Positions 1-12,722 of a DNA stretch of 64,000 bases are shown piece after piece. Under the pieces are notes generated by a model. The model ran no database searches. It had not been told where the DNA came from and saw only the letters and a list, made by a program, of their open reading frames with translations. The position numbers were made by a program, and so were the translations under genes. Location: the NCBI GenBank assembly GCA_026874595.1, contig CM049316.1, positions 37,767,195-37,831,194 on the forward strand. Reading direction: 5' to 3'. Source of the stretch: Sipunculus nudus. Lineage: Eukaryota; Annelida; Sipuncula; Golfingiida; Sipunculidae. How positions within the stretch are numbered: position 1 is the stretch's first letter; every line of letters starts with the position of its first letter.

Positions 1-520
1 CAGCAACTAAAACTAGAAACCAGCAAGGGTGTAATGTTCAGTCCTTTTTATAGCACAGATCTGACCACCAACGAGCCGTTGAACTGGGGATTTATTGAAT
101 AATAATCTGGGATGGGCTTTACCCGGATAAATCATGTTTAATCCAAGACAATGGATGAAATTGGGCTAAATCTGGTGTATGCAGTTTAATCTGGACCAAC
201 TTGGTCAAACTAAGACTCATCTTGTAAAACTGAATTATACTAACATAAAAGCAAATCTTGATGAATATCTTCCAAAAGATTAAACCTTCTGCGGATAATA
301 CTGTCAACACTATATTATAACCGTTCTTATGATGTTGTTTCCCTATTCCATATTAAGATAACCTGCTCATTTAATAGTAATGACGATGTTATATATTTGC
401 GATATATATTCACAAAATGATATATCAATAAATTTGCAGGCTTTACATGTTGTTTAATGGCAGAATTTAGTTGATATCTTCCTTACAGTATATTCTACCT
501 GCAACATAAGATTATGATGA
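1..520. other. AT-rich flank, no gene seen
   Basis: Nothing recognisable. Reading frames are short and interrupted on both strands. The minisatellite begins at its right edge. Confidence 0.5.
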
Positions 521-1782
521 GAATAATGAAAATTTTTTGATGGTAGTGTAACAGAAGTGATGCGATAGAATTACGTAATGGAGATGGTGTCATGGTAATG
601 TGACAGAAATGTTGCGATAGAACTACGTAATTAAGATCATGTAAAGGTTGTGTGTTACAGAAGTGGTGTGGTAGTATTACGAAATGAAGATGTTGTGATG
701 GTCGTGTGACAGCAATATTATGATAGAATTAGGCAATGAAGATTTTGTGATGGAAGTGTGACAGAAATTGTCTGATAGTATTACGTAATGAAGATTTTAT
801 GAGGGAAGTGTGACACAAGTGGTGTGAGATTATTACGGAATGAAGATGATGTGATGATCGTGTGACAGTAGTGGTGTGATATAATTACATGTACGTAATG
901 AAGATGTTGTGATGATAGTGTGACAGAAGTGGTACGATAGAATTACGTAATGAAAATTTTGTGATGGTCGTGTGACAGAAGTATTGCGATAGAACTATGT
1001 AATGAAGATCATGTAAAGGTTGTGTGTTACAGAAGTGGTGTGATAGAATTACGTAATGGAGATTTTTTCATGGTGATGTGACAGCAGTGGTGCGATAGAA
1101 CTACGTAAAGAAGATCTTGTGATGGTAGTGTGAGAGAGGTAGGTGTAATAGTATTACGGAATGAAGATGTTGTGATGGTCGTGTGATAGCAATATTATGA
1201 TAGATTAAGGCAATGAAGATTTTGTGATGGAAGTGTGACAGAAGTTGTGTAATAGTATTACGTTATGAAGATTTTATGAGGGTAGTGTGACACAAGTGGT
1301 GTGATAGTATTACAGAATGAAGAGGTTGTGATGGTCGTGTGACAGCGTTATTATGATAGAATAACGCAATGAAGATCTTGTGATGGTAGTGTGACAAAAG
1401 TTATGTGATAGTATTACGGTATGAAGTTGTTATTATAGTATTGTGACAGCACGGGTGTGATAGAATTACGCAATGGAGATGTTGTCATGGTAATGTGGCA
1501 GCAGTGGTGCGATAGAACTACGTAAAGAAGATCTTGTGATGGTAGTGTGAGAGAGGTGGTGTAATAGTATTACAGAATGATGATGTTGTGATGGTAGTGT
1601 TACAGAAGTTGTTGGATAGAATTACGTAATGGAGATCTCTAGTGATGGTCGTGTGACAGAAGTGGTGCGATAAAATTACGTAATGAAGAGTTTGTCATGG
1701 TAGTGTGACAGTAGTGGTGGGAGAGAATTGCGTAATGATGATCTTGTGATGGTAGTGTGACATCAGCGGTGTGATAGAATTC
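521..1782. repeat. 52-bp minisatellite, about 24 diverged units
   Basis: A unit close to 'gatggtagtgtgacagaagt' followed by 'ggtgtgatagaattacgtaa' and 'tgaagatcttgt' recurs every 52 bases. For example, the 'ggtagtg/ggtaatg/aggttgtg' point falls near 541, 593 and 645. Units differ by scattered substitutions. Some variants recur at longer spacing: 'gatcatgtaaagg' at 635 and 1007, with an 8-base insertion near 890, suggesting a superimposed higher-order pattern. 52 is not a multiple of 3 and frames are broken, so this is not a coding repeat. Confidence 0.9.
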
Positions 1783-3371
1783 TCAAAAATTGAAAAGAAA
1801 AATGTGTAGTGGGATCCTGCATACATCCGCCATATACTCTCACGATAAACGGCTTTTGCTCTTGTCGCGGATAAAGAAATAACATTATTGTATGGTATGT
1901 AATCTTTTCCATTTAAAAAACGTATGATGATGATCGACGGTGATCCGGATTACCTCCAAAATATAATGGATTAGTTTGGGGTATTGTCCTGACCTTTCAC
2001 AAAATATCATCAAAATCGTTTCAAATCAACAAACTACTTAACAAACGTTGGGAAAATATAATACCATTTTATCACTTATATATATATATCGTTTGTTTTA
2101 ATTTACTCATCTGTATGAGAATGCTGTCTCTCTGTCAACAGCGAGTGGGCAGTGATTTAAAATGTACATAGAAAATGACATAGAATATATATGAATATAA
2201 TTATCCAGAATTTCGACCAATTATTAAAGCCTTTTCGCAAATATTCAGTGACGCCATTAAAGGCACCCATAAACATTCCGGGAACCAGCTTACTCGATAA
2301 AACGGGTCCGAACGATCAGGGTCTGTCGCAGCCGATAGGTGTCGCTGATCTGGTAGGGAAGGTTATAAAAAAACTGTATTTCGTAATTTTATAAATCGAC
2401 AAAACCATTTATTAAGAGAGACACTTTACCTAGATCACTGGCAGCCGCCCCCCCCCCCCCCCCCCCAACTCCACTATCCGGCCAACAACTGAGCGATAAT
2501 TGGAAATCGGCTTTGGAGTGTACGACCTTGGGAATAACATCGGAGATCTAAGGGAAACAGAAATACTGAAAAAAAACTTCACAGGTCCTACACAGGGGTA
2601 ATTTACTTGATTCTCTAATAAATTTAATTTCTACACCCATTTAAATGCCTTCGAAATACGGGATTATCCAATCAAGCGAGGTTTTATTATTTTTCTGGAT
2701 AAACAGTACCATCGGCACTAGAACTCACACAAGCATGGCTTGAGGAACCTTGTTTAAATAAGTCAATCAAATCAGGGTATCCTATGGTCTGTAATCGCCC
2801 AGCGATCGTAAGGGAAGTCTAACCCGGTCTCTACATTAAAAAGTAGGCGAAAATAACAAATATATATCTGGGGGCAAATCTGCCACCTGTGACTTCTACT
2901 CTGTAAAAAGTGGAATATCAACCGCGATAGCTGGATATCAAGCGCAAACACTTACAGAAGAACAAAATATCGTCCCTCTAAAAGTAGAGGCTCGGTTACT
3001 TGTACTCAAACTGGCAATACTTGGCTATAACAAAGTATGTTATACAAATAATAACAAGTAAAATATATACATTCTTTATATATAAGTATGAAACCAAAGA
3101 AATTACTGTTCATTGATCACTCCAAGTGTTTGTCGATTTAGAGACCAAGAGGAAAAAAGGTTATTTCATGCCTTTGGCAGCCAATATCAGATGCGCAAAT
3201 AGTAAAACTAGCTCACTCCATACTTAATCATCAGGTTTGGCACAATAATCTCAGACAGCTATGCAGGTACAATAATGCACGCAGCGACCTTAATATATCA
3301 ATCTTTCTTGTGTTCCTTTGTAAAGCAATGGCATCATAAACATGCAAGGAATTTTTTTAAAATTAAATTTA
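1783..3371. other. Non-coding stretch with a poly-C run
   Basis: Mostly AT-rich DNA with no supported gene. A short open stretch at 2191-2394 is interrupted straight afterwards and matches no family I recognise; it could be the remnant of a mobile element. A run of 19 C lies at 2448-2466. Confidence 0.4.
2448..2466. repeat. poly-C tract (19 C)
   Basis: Uninterrupted C homopolymer. Similar C or G runs occur at 38,536, 44,947, 48,781 and inside the poly-C element copies near 22.5, 57.0 and 59.3 kb. Confidence 0.9.
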
Positions 3372-4085
3372 ACCTTTCCGGCTGCCGCTATTAATCTATT
3401 TTTGGTCACTCCATACATGAATTATCGCTGTAACCAATCATCCGACGTTTGACGATCACTTGGACCAATCAGAAAACAGAATGAGAAAAAAAATTGAGCG
3501 TCCTTGTTACCACATATACCTAATTATGTATGGAATTTTGTTTACAGCTCTGGTCTTCCATAGATAGAGCAGTGTAGTTCCTGTTTGTGCAGCATATGAA
3601 ATAGCACAAACACTTTGGAAGAAAAAAAATATTTTCATATTCTTACCCCTTTAGAGGCTGGGTATCGCCCACGATTTTTTTTATCTCAAAGTACATGTGC
3701 ACTGCTATATTTGGTGGCGTATTGAATCATTAACATTTAAATCCTCACCTTTCCGGCTCCCGCTATTAATCTTTCTTTTTTGGTTAGACAAACATGGATT
3801 CTCTGATGTAACCAATCATCCCATGTCTGACGAATACAAAACCAATCGGAAAACAGAATAAAAAAAAATGAGCGTCCTTGTTGCCACATAACAAATTATG
3901 TATGGAATTTAGTTAACAGCTCTGTTCTTCCACAGAGCAGTGTACTTCCTGTTTGTGCAGCATATGAAATCGAACAACATCTTTGGAAGAAAAAGAATTA
4001 CATTCTTACCCGTTCGAGGCTGGGTATCGCTTACGAATTTTGTATATCAAAGTACATGTGCGCGCTTTATTTGGTGGCGTATTGC
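3372..4085. repeat. Direct repeat, two diverged copies of about 340-375 bp
   Basis: Copy 1 begins at 3372 and copy 2 at 747 in the same numbering block (3747). Both open with 'acctttccggct', then 'cgctattaatct', 'aaccaatcat', 'gagcgtccttgtt', 'cctgtttgtgcagcatatga', 'ggctgggtatcgc' and end near 'tttggtggcgtattg'. The copies have drifted by substitutions and small indels, so the duplication is old. No coding frame is shared. Confidence 0.85.
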
Positions 4086-4123
4086 GATATTTCTATTGTA
4101 TCTAAATATTAATATGGAATAAG

Positions 4124-4160
<37 letters not shown>
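4124..4160. repeat. (TA)n microsatellite
   Basis: About 17 TA units, followed by three 'tgaatatatgaat'-like steps. Confidence 0.85.
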
Positions 4161-4161
<1 letters not shown>

Positions 4162-7100
4162 TATATGAATATATGAATATACAAAAAGAAGCGTATTGTA
4201 GAGATAAGCAGTAGCGATAACATGGCTAGTATTATCACAACCAAACAGATTGTTACGTTGCATAAAGAATAGAAAATATCGCGATGAGTGCATATCACCG
4301 CATCGCGATAAATCGATATCTACTGTAGAGTGATACTGTTGGCTATAATTTTTCATTTTTCCCATTTGTTTCAAAGGGTTTTTGTTTCGATTTTAGATGA
4401 TAAAGTTTAATTCGGTTTAATGAAGACAAAAAACGAATGATGAAATCAGGGAGTCTATATAAGCTTTTTGATGGAATTAAAGTGTAGTTTACTCCATAGA
4501 ACAAACCTGTATATGAAGTCCCAAGGATTAAGATTCTGGCTGAGTTAAAATTACTTAGTACTTAACCGAGTTAAACACAGAAGCTGTTTCATAAATGATA
4601 TTTATTTCAATTTAAAAGAACAGACGTTTTAGAATTAATAAGACATATTTAATTTTTTATTTACACCTCCGGTCACTTTAAATGGGAAGACACAAAACTA
4701 TCAAAGTGTCAAATCTAAAGCAAATACTATGAAAAGAATATTTATCTTAAACTTAAAGGATACACCAAGACTACAGATGTGTTCGCATTTTCGCGAGTAT
4801 ACGTAAATGCGTAATATTCGCAACAGGAACGCTTTCACGTTAAGGGTTTGCGTGAACGCAGGGACCCAGGGTAAAATGACGACATTTCACCATCTGTTTG
4901 TGAAAGGTCTGCTCGGGCCATTGGACAAACATATACATCTGCAAGTTGACACATTTTCGGATATACGCGCACATGGAAACATCCCTTTTTTTCACGCATA
5001 TACGCACATCCGCATATATGCGCACATGGAAATACACATTTACAATGTTGTCAATCTCCTGTGAAATCAATGGAAAGTATATTTATCATTGTTTCCCTAC
5101 ACAAAAATGCAATTAAACATGAAATTCTTCAGGATTGTAGATGATCCTGTTTCAGTACTGCTTTCTCTGTTATTCAGCGATTGAACGGATATACGAAACA
5201 CGTATAAACATGAAATAATATATCAGATGCATACCAAGCAATCAGATGGCCAAGCAATCGTTAGGGGTTAACTTCCAAAGCCCCCGCCCTCTCAAACGAA
5301 CCATCCCTCCGGTTTTGCATCCCCCCGGTCAGTAATAGGGTTATCTAGGTAGGCTATGTGCAAATCTATTACCTGAGACTATCATATTGACTAAAGGTCG
5401 GTTTTGGTTGGTTTTCGCAAACAGGGATTAAAAGCGAGCGATAATAGGGTATATCTTCCAACCCTACGCCCAGAAAATGTGTATCGCATATGAAAATGAT
5501 GTTCCCAGGCCTATGCGGCTGGTTTTTCCAAAAGTGTCATAACTAGAGAGTTATAGCTGCAGATAATAAATTTGTTCCTGATATTAATTCTAGACCCTCA
5601 CTACTGCTCACTTGAGGATACCCGGTTGGGGGCGAAGGAGTTATTGGAAGACTAGAAGTGAGTTGGAGGGTGCAGGGTAGGCTTCCCTTTTGATCGCTCG
5701 GCTGTTGCATACAACTAGTTATCGTTATGAGAAAAATGACCATGATGGCACCCAACCGTTGTCACTCAACTCCTTGGAATTGTCCGTTTTGGCCTTACTC
5801 TGCCGGGTAGCGAAGCAAAACGTTTCATAAGTGGAGCCATTTCCATATATTTCCAAAACTCCTGAGAACTTTGACAGTTCAAAACGAAGGGACTGTTGCG
5901 GCGCAATCTGTCAGATGCTACGTCAGTTAACTCGGACCAGTTCCATTCGAACCACCAGTAAACTTTGCCCATGTCAACTCGCCCATGAGAAACCTGTCTC
6001 GCACAAACCTTGCGAAGTCCCGCAGACGTGTCTTAACGCAAGTACCGGTAATATACTAGTGTTACTAATAAACCCATTTTTTTCACTTTTGACTGGTTTA
6101 TTAAATATCGTTTTGTTTATTTATTCCCTATTAAATTAATTAATTAGGCATACATCAAGGCAAATGATTCCTGTATGTATGGTATGCAGGTAACCGAACA
6201 AAATATGAAATACGTTCTGTCCTTCAAAACATTACACCTTTCATTTGATGATAAACAAGCACTCACATAAACAGTAAAAGACAAAGCACAACTGGAAAAC
6301 ATGCAGTTGTTTTTAGCTCCGATTAATATGTTAAGCACAAGAGATGAAGAGATAAAGAAATGGCCTCTTTTTAACAGCACCTACAGCCCTATCCTGATGA
6401 TACGGGCACCAGAAAAATATACCTAAAATGTGGTATCAATGGCCCCCGGAGATACCGCGGATAAAGAGAAAATCAACAGGCCCATAGCCCAGATATAGAA
6501 AGCTTGTAGACAGTGGGTCATAATTTGACTGATTTGTTGTTGTTTCCATTGCTATTTCTAGTGCTTTATACGTGCTGTTATTAGTGCTGCAACTGTTCTG
6601 ACGGCGTCTCAAAACAGTGTTAAAGATAAGTGTGACGCACACAATGCTATTGTATAAAAAGGCCTCCGGTTGTTGCGTTTCACAATTTGGACAGTGATTC
6701 TTTGATAGCATCACTCCAACTTGTTGCAAATGTATTTCCCTTCTCGATGATAAAGAAATTTAAGACATTTGATTTTTTTTATATTCATGGATGTTTAATA
6801 GAATGACCACCGTCATGAGTTTGTGAACAGATGTGGTGATTCGTTCAACAGTACCTGACCTTATCCATACTCAACAATATCATCTCCATCAAACCTCAGG
6901 CATCGAGTGGAAAGCCCTATGTGTTTTCATGTTATCTTTAACACATGAGCACATACAAAAAGCACGCACACGCAAAACCGAGGTCAACATTTAACAGAGG
7001 TATTATAATACATTATAATATATTTTCTTGAGCGGTGTTGCTACAGCTTTACCCCTACTGAAATTCCCTTTAGCCATGCAGAGCATTCTAAAGCATGGCA

Positions 7101-7430
7101 TTAATTACTCCTTATCACAATTTGTTTGCACGTATTGCCCGCTGACAGGCTTACTTATTTTCATTGTTATCATTCAGAGATACAATAAGAGCACATGAAA
7201 TATAGTTGTTTAAGTGTTTGTTCAGTTTCTTCCTGGTTATTAGTCAGAAACGTGTTAAGTGTAAATTTTATCGCTATTTGGTTTCCGCCCTCAAACCATG
7301 AATTCAGGACATTCAACAACCGTTTTCAAGCTTGATGTTTAGGTAAGCTGTGGGGAAAATATAAACTGGTGATATTAATATACGAGAAGAGAACTTGTCT
7401 TGTAAAGTTTTCCTTTACAGTGTATAATTC
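4161..7430. other. Intergenic stretch, no gene supported
   Basis: Both strands hold only short frames with no recognisable family. A moderately GC-richer patch at about 5250-6050 contains overlapping frames on both strands but no splice-consistent or conserved protein; it may be an old repeat. The remainder is AT-rich. Confidence 0.45.
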
Positions 7431-7431
7431 T

Positions 7432-7540
7432 AATACTTATATTAATACTAATACTAATACTACAACAACAACAACTACTACTACTACTAAAAATAATAAT
7501 AATGATATTTTATTATTATTATTAAATTTTTATCATTTAT
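7432..7540. repeat. Compound trinucleotide repeat
   Basis: Runs of 'aatact', 'aca', 'act', 'aat' and 'att' follow one another, forming a compound trinucleotide microsatellite. The apparent Asn/Thr-rich frame over it is an artefact. Confidence 0.8.
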
Positions 7541-7613
7541 TGTTTGTCTGTTCTTGCCGTTATATATAGGTCTAGATTTTACCTGCAATAGAAACTCGAA
7601 TAATATGCATTTT

Positions 7614-7617
<4 letters not shown>

Positions 7618-7653
<36 letters not shown>
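7618..7653. repeat. (AT)n microsatellite with inverted flanks
   Basis: About 18 AT units flanked by 'attttaaatt' on the left and 'aatttaat' on the right, so the whole block is self-complementary. Confidence 0.8.
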
Positions 7654-7657
<4 letters not shown>

Positions 7658-7818
7658 AATCTACTAAATAAAACACATGAAGCATATGCGCAACCTGATG
7701 TTAGCTTTTGTAAACAGACAGTCCTTCCAACATTGAGTAAATATACATATAGCACTGGGAGATATATAAATTTTTAAGTTTATAACATCTTTTCCTTGAA
7801 GGTAAGCATCTAAATTCT

Positions 7819-8510
7819 TCGACCATTTCGTTAGGTCCTTTTTCCGAATTATAGGTCTTCACGGCTAGCTTTTACCTTGAGTTCAGAACTTTGAGGCATC
7901 ATTGTAGGTCTATAATCTTTCACCATATAATATAGTTGAACGAAGAGTGTAGTAAATACTTTTTTTTATAGAACATTGCTGTCGCTGTATGTTCGATAGT
8001 GGCCTACAATATACGAAAATGACATCCTGGCTAATGCTGTCTTTTGAATATACCTATACTGATTCTTCAGGGAGAACTAACTGTAGATTTACCCGGAAAA
8101 ATAATAAATTCTGGTACAGTAACACCTATAAACAGTCGCCCTGGAAAAACGCGCGTTCGTCATATCGACCATTTCGTTAGGTCCTTTTTCCGAATTATAG
8201 GTCTTCACGGCTAGCTTTTACCTTGAGTTCAGAACTTTGAGGCATCATTGTAGGTCTATAATCTTTCACCATATAATATAGTTGAACGAAGAGTGTAGTA
8301 AATACTTTTTTTTATAGAACATTGCTGTCGCTGTATGTTCGATAGTGGCCTACAATATACGAAAATGACATCCTGGCTAATGCTGTCTTTTGAATATACC
8401 TATACTGATTCTTCAGGGAGAACTAACTGTAGGTTTATCCGGAAAAATAATAAATTCTGGTACAGTAACACCTATAAACAGTCGCCCTGGAAAAACGCGC
8501 GTTCGTCATA
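7819..8510. repeat. Tandem duplication, two abutting 346-bp copies
   Basis: Copy 1 is 7819-8164 and copy 2 is 8165-8510. They join with no spacer, both starting 'tcgaccatttcgttagg' and ending 'cgcgttcgtcat'. Only two differences are visible, both near the 3' end ('agatttaccc' versus 'ggtttatccg'), so the event is recent. The paired 63- and 95-residue frames inside are a consequence of the duplication, not evidence of a gene. Confidence 0.95.
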
Positions 8511-10204
8511 TCGGACTGGTTTGACCTCTCACCCGATGCCCGCGCGTGTATGTTGTCCAGGTTACCTATGGTACTCGGCAATAACGTACGCACCTGGCGG
8601 AACGTGTTACAGGGCGAAATGATACCTGATGTATGTGTTTCAAAGGTGTAATGCGGTACTACAGCTAACATCATGGTTGCATCAGTCTAAGTAGGCACAA
8701 CAGTATAGTTAAGGTTTTGCACTGTCCATCCTACATATGTGGCAGGCCACATTCCAATGAACGTTTGGACAATGCGTGCGTGATGGACAATCTATTGTTT
8801 CAGAGTTCATTTTTAATTTATGAATCTTATCTGGAATAAGCTTTATGACATGATTTTATACAAAGAAAAATAGCGCTGAAGTTCAGAATATTGCTGTGAA
8901 ATACAGATTATTCTCTCGACAGGAGAATGTGTAGAACTTTTTTTCAATGCATGAGACATATGACGTCATTTCAATAAAATATTATAAAATTTTTGTTTGC
9001 ATTAGATAGAGATATCTATAAGTAATAATTAACGCATTTACATGCACATGTGAGAATTTAGTTTAGATAGGCTAAGCGACATGTAGTGTGATCACATGTA
9101 TTTCCATAAAATTTTCCGTAACATTCCAAGAGACGTTTCTTCGACACGGAAGTGTATTAACTTTTCTGCAGAATCCATGTGATTTCTGGCTTTCACTGCG
9201 TCCATATTATTAAACTGTGGGTAATTAATATTAAAGGAAGTTATTGTAACGATTCTGTCATGGATGTATGAGCTTGTTTATGTACAAGCTGTTTGTAAAC
9301 ACAGTTTACATGCGCCAATGTTGACAAACAAAAATAAACGTGTAGCTTAATGTGGTTGGCTGCATATGTGATTTGAAAGGTCAATAGTTGCAAACCGCCC
9401 TATGCGAAACTCAGGTTATGATGGAACGCCGGGTATCATTAACGTTTGATTTTGTATAACTGTGATTGGTTTTATATTCGCGAAGTTTAATATTCGTAAT
9501 TTTCACTTCCTTAGTATTACGCGAGGGTATCACTTTCGCAATATATCATACATTTACTTACACAATATATATATATAACCATTATGGAACAACAAACATT
9601 TCCAAATTCTTCATGCTAAAGTGGCAGATATATAAAAGAATTACTATTATATACATAAAATGTTTGTTATATTATTGACGCTACAATATACGTGAGATGC
9701 CATTAGATGCTGCCTGTGCAGATGTGGCGTCTGATTCACGAAGGTTTTATTTTAGCGATAATTTCCTCATCGCGAATATCATGGATTTGAAACCCACGCG
9801 AACAAAAAGGCAACCACAGAATTTCGTTATATGAAAATAACAGCTCATGTGCGGTGGGGTCGGTGTTTTTTGGCCTGATGGTCCAATGCATTTTCTTTAG
9901 TTAATAGACGCCAGACGTTGGAATAGATCCCTTAAATGTTATATCGCAAGGACCAGGTATCATATGTCTCATATGCTATGTGGTACCTTCATAACTTCAT
10001 AATAATATCATACATACGGCATAATTTCTGGTATGTGCCGGGAATGGTTTTACTAATATACCAGGTACGATGTGTGTCTTAGGTGTGGAACAATCTCATA
10101 TATCGACACTATGAGCGCACATGGGAGTTCGAAGTCCGATAAGTATTTAAAAATCGACAAGCCAGGGTAGGGATGAATTATAACATAAAGTAAGACAATT
10201 AAGG
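8511..10204. other. Intergenic stretch, no gene supported
   Basis: No coding signal. Near 8730-8800 'actgtccatc' is followed about 60 bases later by 'gatggacaat', an imperfect inverted pair. A CRE-like palindrome 'tgacgtca' lies at about 8960. The rest is AT-rich. Confidence 0.4.
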
Positions 10205-12722
10205 AAGCGCCACACTCTAAGAAAAAGGGTTCCAACTAAAACCAAAAAGGGTTCTTCAGAGTGGACTGAGTGGGGAACCTTTTAAGGTTCCAGTTGGAAC
10301 CTTCAAGCGGGGTCCTTTTCGAACCTCCCGAAGGTTCTTTTATGAAACGGTTCCATGAAGAACCACTTTAGAGGCTCTGAGAAGGTTCTTTACGATGGAC
10401 TGAGTGGGGAACCTTAAGAGGTTCTTGGTGGAACCCATGTGTAGGGTTCTTTTTAGAACCTTCAATGCAATTTTATTTCAGAAAACAGTCTAGGATGTCC
10501 TATTATACGTTTAGTATAAATTAATTACGCCATATGTCCATACAAATTTGAGAGAGTGTTGATACATATGCAAAAAATATAAAAGCAATTCTCAAAGAAG
10601 GTGAGGAACTGCAAGGATCATAGCTGAAAATCATATTTATACTTGTATCCTTTAAATATGATGAAACCTTCGAGGCGAAATGAAAACACGTTTTCTAAGG
10701 AAACATATATTTATTTAGTTGTAAAGATCAGTGTGCAAAAAAGAGCAGTTACAAAATGCATCAGCTAATATATGTACGTAAATGGTATAACTGACATTTG
10801 TAAAAGAGTTGTGAACAACTCACACAGTTCCGCGTCGTTTTCTCAGAATTAAATAAATATCCTTGTTATCGTTCAGCGTAGAGTTTTGATAATTCAGGCA
10901 AATATGGTGTTATGCCTGTGAGAATTTCAGTTTTCTCGGTATTTTCATACAATTAAATTGAATACTTCGCAATGTCTCTCTTATCTGCACACACCAAAAT
11001 GCCTAGAAGAATCGAACATCCGCGATGTTAATTGGTATATATAGCGTACAATGAAATGCGTTCACGTGTGGCTCATGAAAACCCCACTTATCGTCAATCA
11101 ACTGTTAAAATATAAGAAAATTGAGGGAATATGTAATTTTCAAGTTTCATAAGAGCCGTCGCGTCCATGCCCAGCGCTTAGTATAAACCGGCACGTCCAG
11201 CCCAACCACGCCAATCCCGACCACGCCCAGGAACCGCGCACATTACGACTGACGCCAGAATGGAAGGGAGACATGTATAATCTGTACTTGGTAAGACACG
11301 TAATAAATCAATGCAACACCAGGTTAATTAAATGACGCCTTAAACGAATGTGTAATTAAGCATAAACCACACCTTGAGATACCCAGTTCTGTCTCTCATG
11401 TCCATATGTATTGAATATCACTATACTAAAGTTTCCAAAACAAAATATAAACATAATAAAAAAGAATGCATATGTGTGCATTGGATTAAAACGCGGAATC
11501 AATTATTATAAATAATAAGTAGCCTTGTCTTGTTCTTTAAATTGTATCTGTATGTTTCTCACAATTGGATGTAAATGCAGACATAAAAATATTAGATTTT
11601 TGTGTTGCAATACACAATTTCATGTGTATTGGTACCACTGTACACGTTGCAATTTAAGTATAACTCTTGAATAACTTAACGTGTTAAAACACTTAATATA
11701 AACTTACCTTTTCAAAAGAAAATTCTTGTCAAATTCTTTTAAATTTGCTCTATTGCTAGCCAGGCAGATGTATCTTGTCACTACAAAGAATGCAGGTACG
11801 CTTGGTAATAATTGGTCCATTAAAAACACCGAGTTATTAGAGAACACCTTCAGTCATTGTGCAGTCATGTGTGACTGTACATTAAAAGAGTCCCCAGGCC
11901 AAAGTGTTGAAAATACCAATTAGTTTTCAAAACAGCGCTCCAATCTGTACCATTTACTACCTAAACTTAAAATAGCTAGGCTTGTGTTCTCTCGCATTAT
12001 GTATAATGTATGATTTGTCGAATAGTCTTAAGAAATGACATACGACAGAGACTTGTAAACATTGTCATTGTATACAGGTTGTTATGAATGTAATTTATGT
12101 ATAATCGTCCAGCTTGTTCAGCTTTAGCCACTTCATTTTTTTTTCAGCCGATTTACAAATCTTTGTTTGATGACTGGAATCAATGCTGGAAATTTTTCTA
12201 ATTCTACATGACTTGTGTTACTATGAACTTTTATTCCTATGCTGCAACGATTCTTGCAAGCAATAGCATGTGATCTTTGGACTTTGTGCACGTTAAGATT
12301 AATTGAACGTATATCCGTTCGCAGACATACACTAATTCGCTGGACAGTTGATATCTAGACATGTAATTTTGACGTTCTTCATATTAATTTATATATTAAC
12401 ATCAGTCTTATCTCATATACGGTGTTTCCTCTTCTAATATATCCAGCAACCAAAACAGCCCGACCGTTGACTTCATTTATTCAAATAAAGATGCGCATGC
12501 GCGTCCTAATCATCTGTGTATCCGGTCAACGCACGGGTTCCGTCTAGAACCTCATTTTGAGCTATGGTCATGGCACGAACCTCCAGGTTCCACCTGGAAC
12601 CTATTCGTCGGGAAACGAGTTCCTAGAAGAACCATGGTTCTATCCAGAAACTGTTGGGTTCTTAAAAGAACCATCAAGAACCTTTTTTTTCTCAGAGTGC
12701 TGAGGGGAGGAACAAAGCGCCA
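10205..12722. mobile_element. hAT-like non-autonomous DNA transposon with GGTTC-rich ends
   Basis: The left end at 10,213 reads 'cactctaagaaaaagggttc'. The right end at 12,699, reverse-complemented, reads 'cactctgagaaaaaaaaggt', giving terminal inverted repeats. About 240 bases inside the left end and 160 inside the right end are packed with 'aaggttcc'/'ggaacc' words in both orientations (subterminal repeats). The 8-mer 'aagcgcca' abuts the left end (10,205-10,212) and recurs at 12,715-12,722, a candidate 8-bp target-site duplication as in the hAT superfamily. On the right it is offset from the inverted repeat by 15 bases. The AT-rich interior has no transposase frame. Superfamily placement is inference. 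Confidence 0.65.

Noticed and set aside
2191-2394. Possible transposase or polymerase fragment
   Set aside because: The 67-codon frame has no motif I can tie to a family, and the downstream frames are broken.
4102-4374. 90-codon minus-strand frame
   Set aside because: A third of it is translated TA repeat; no other support.
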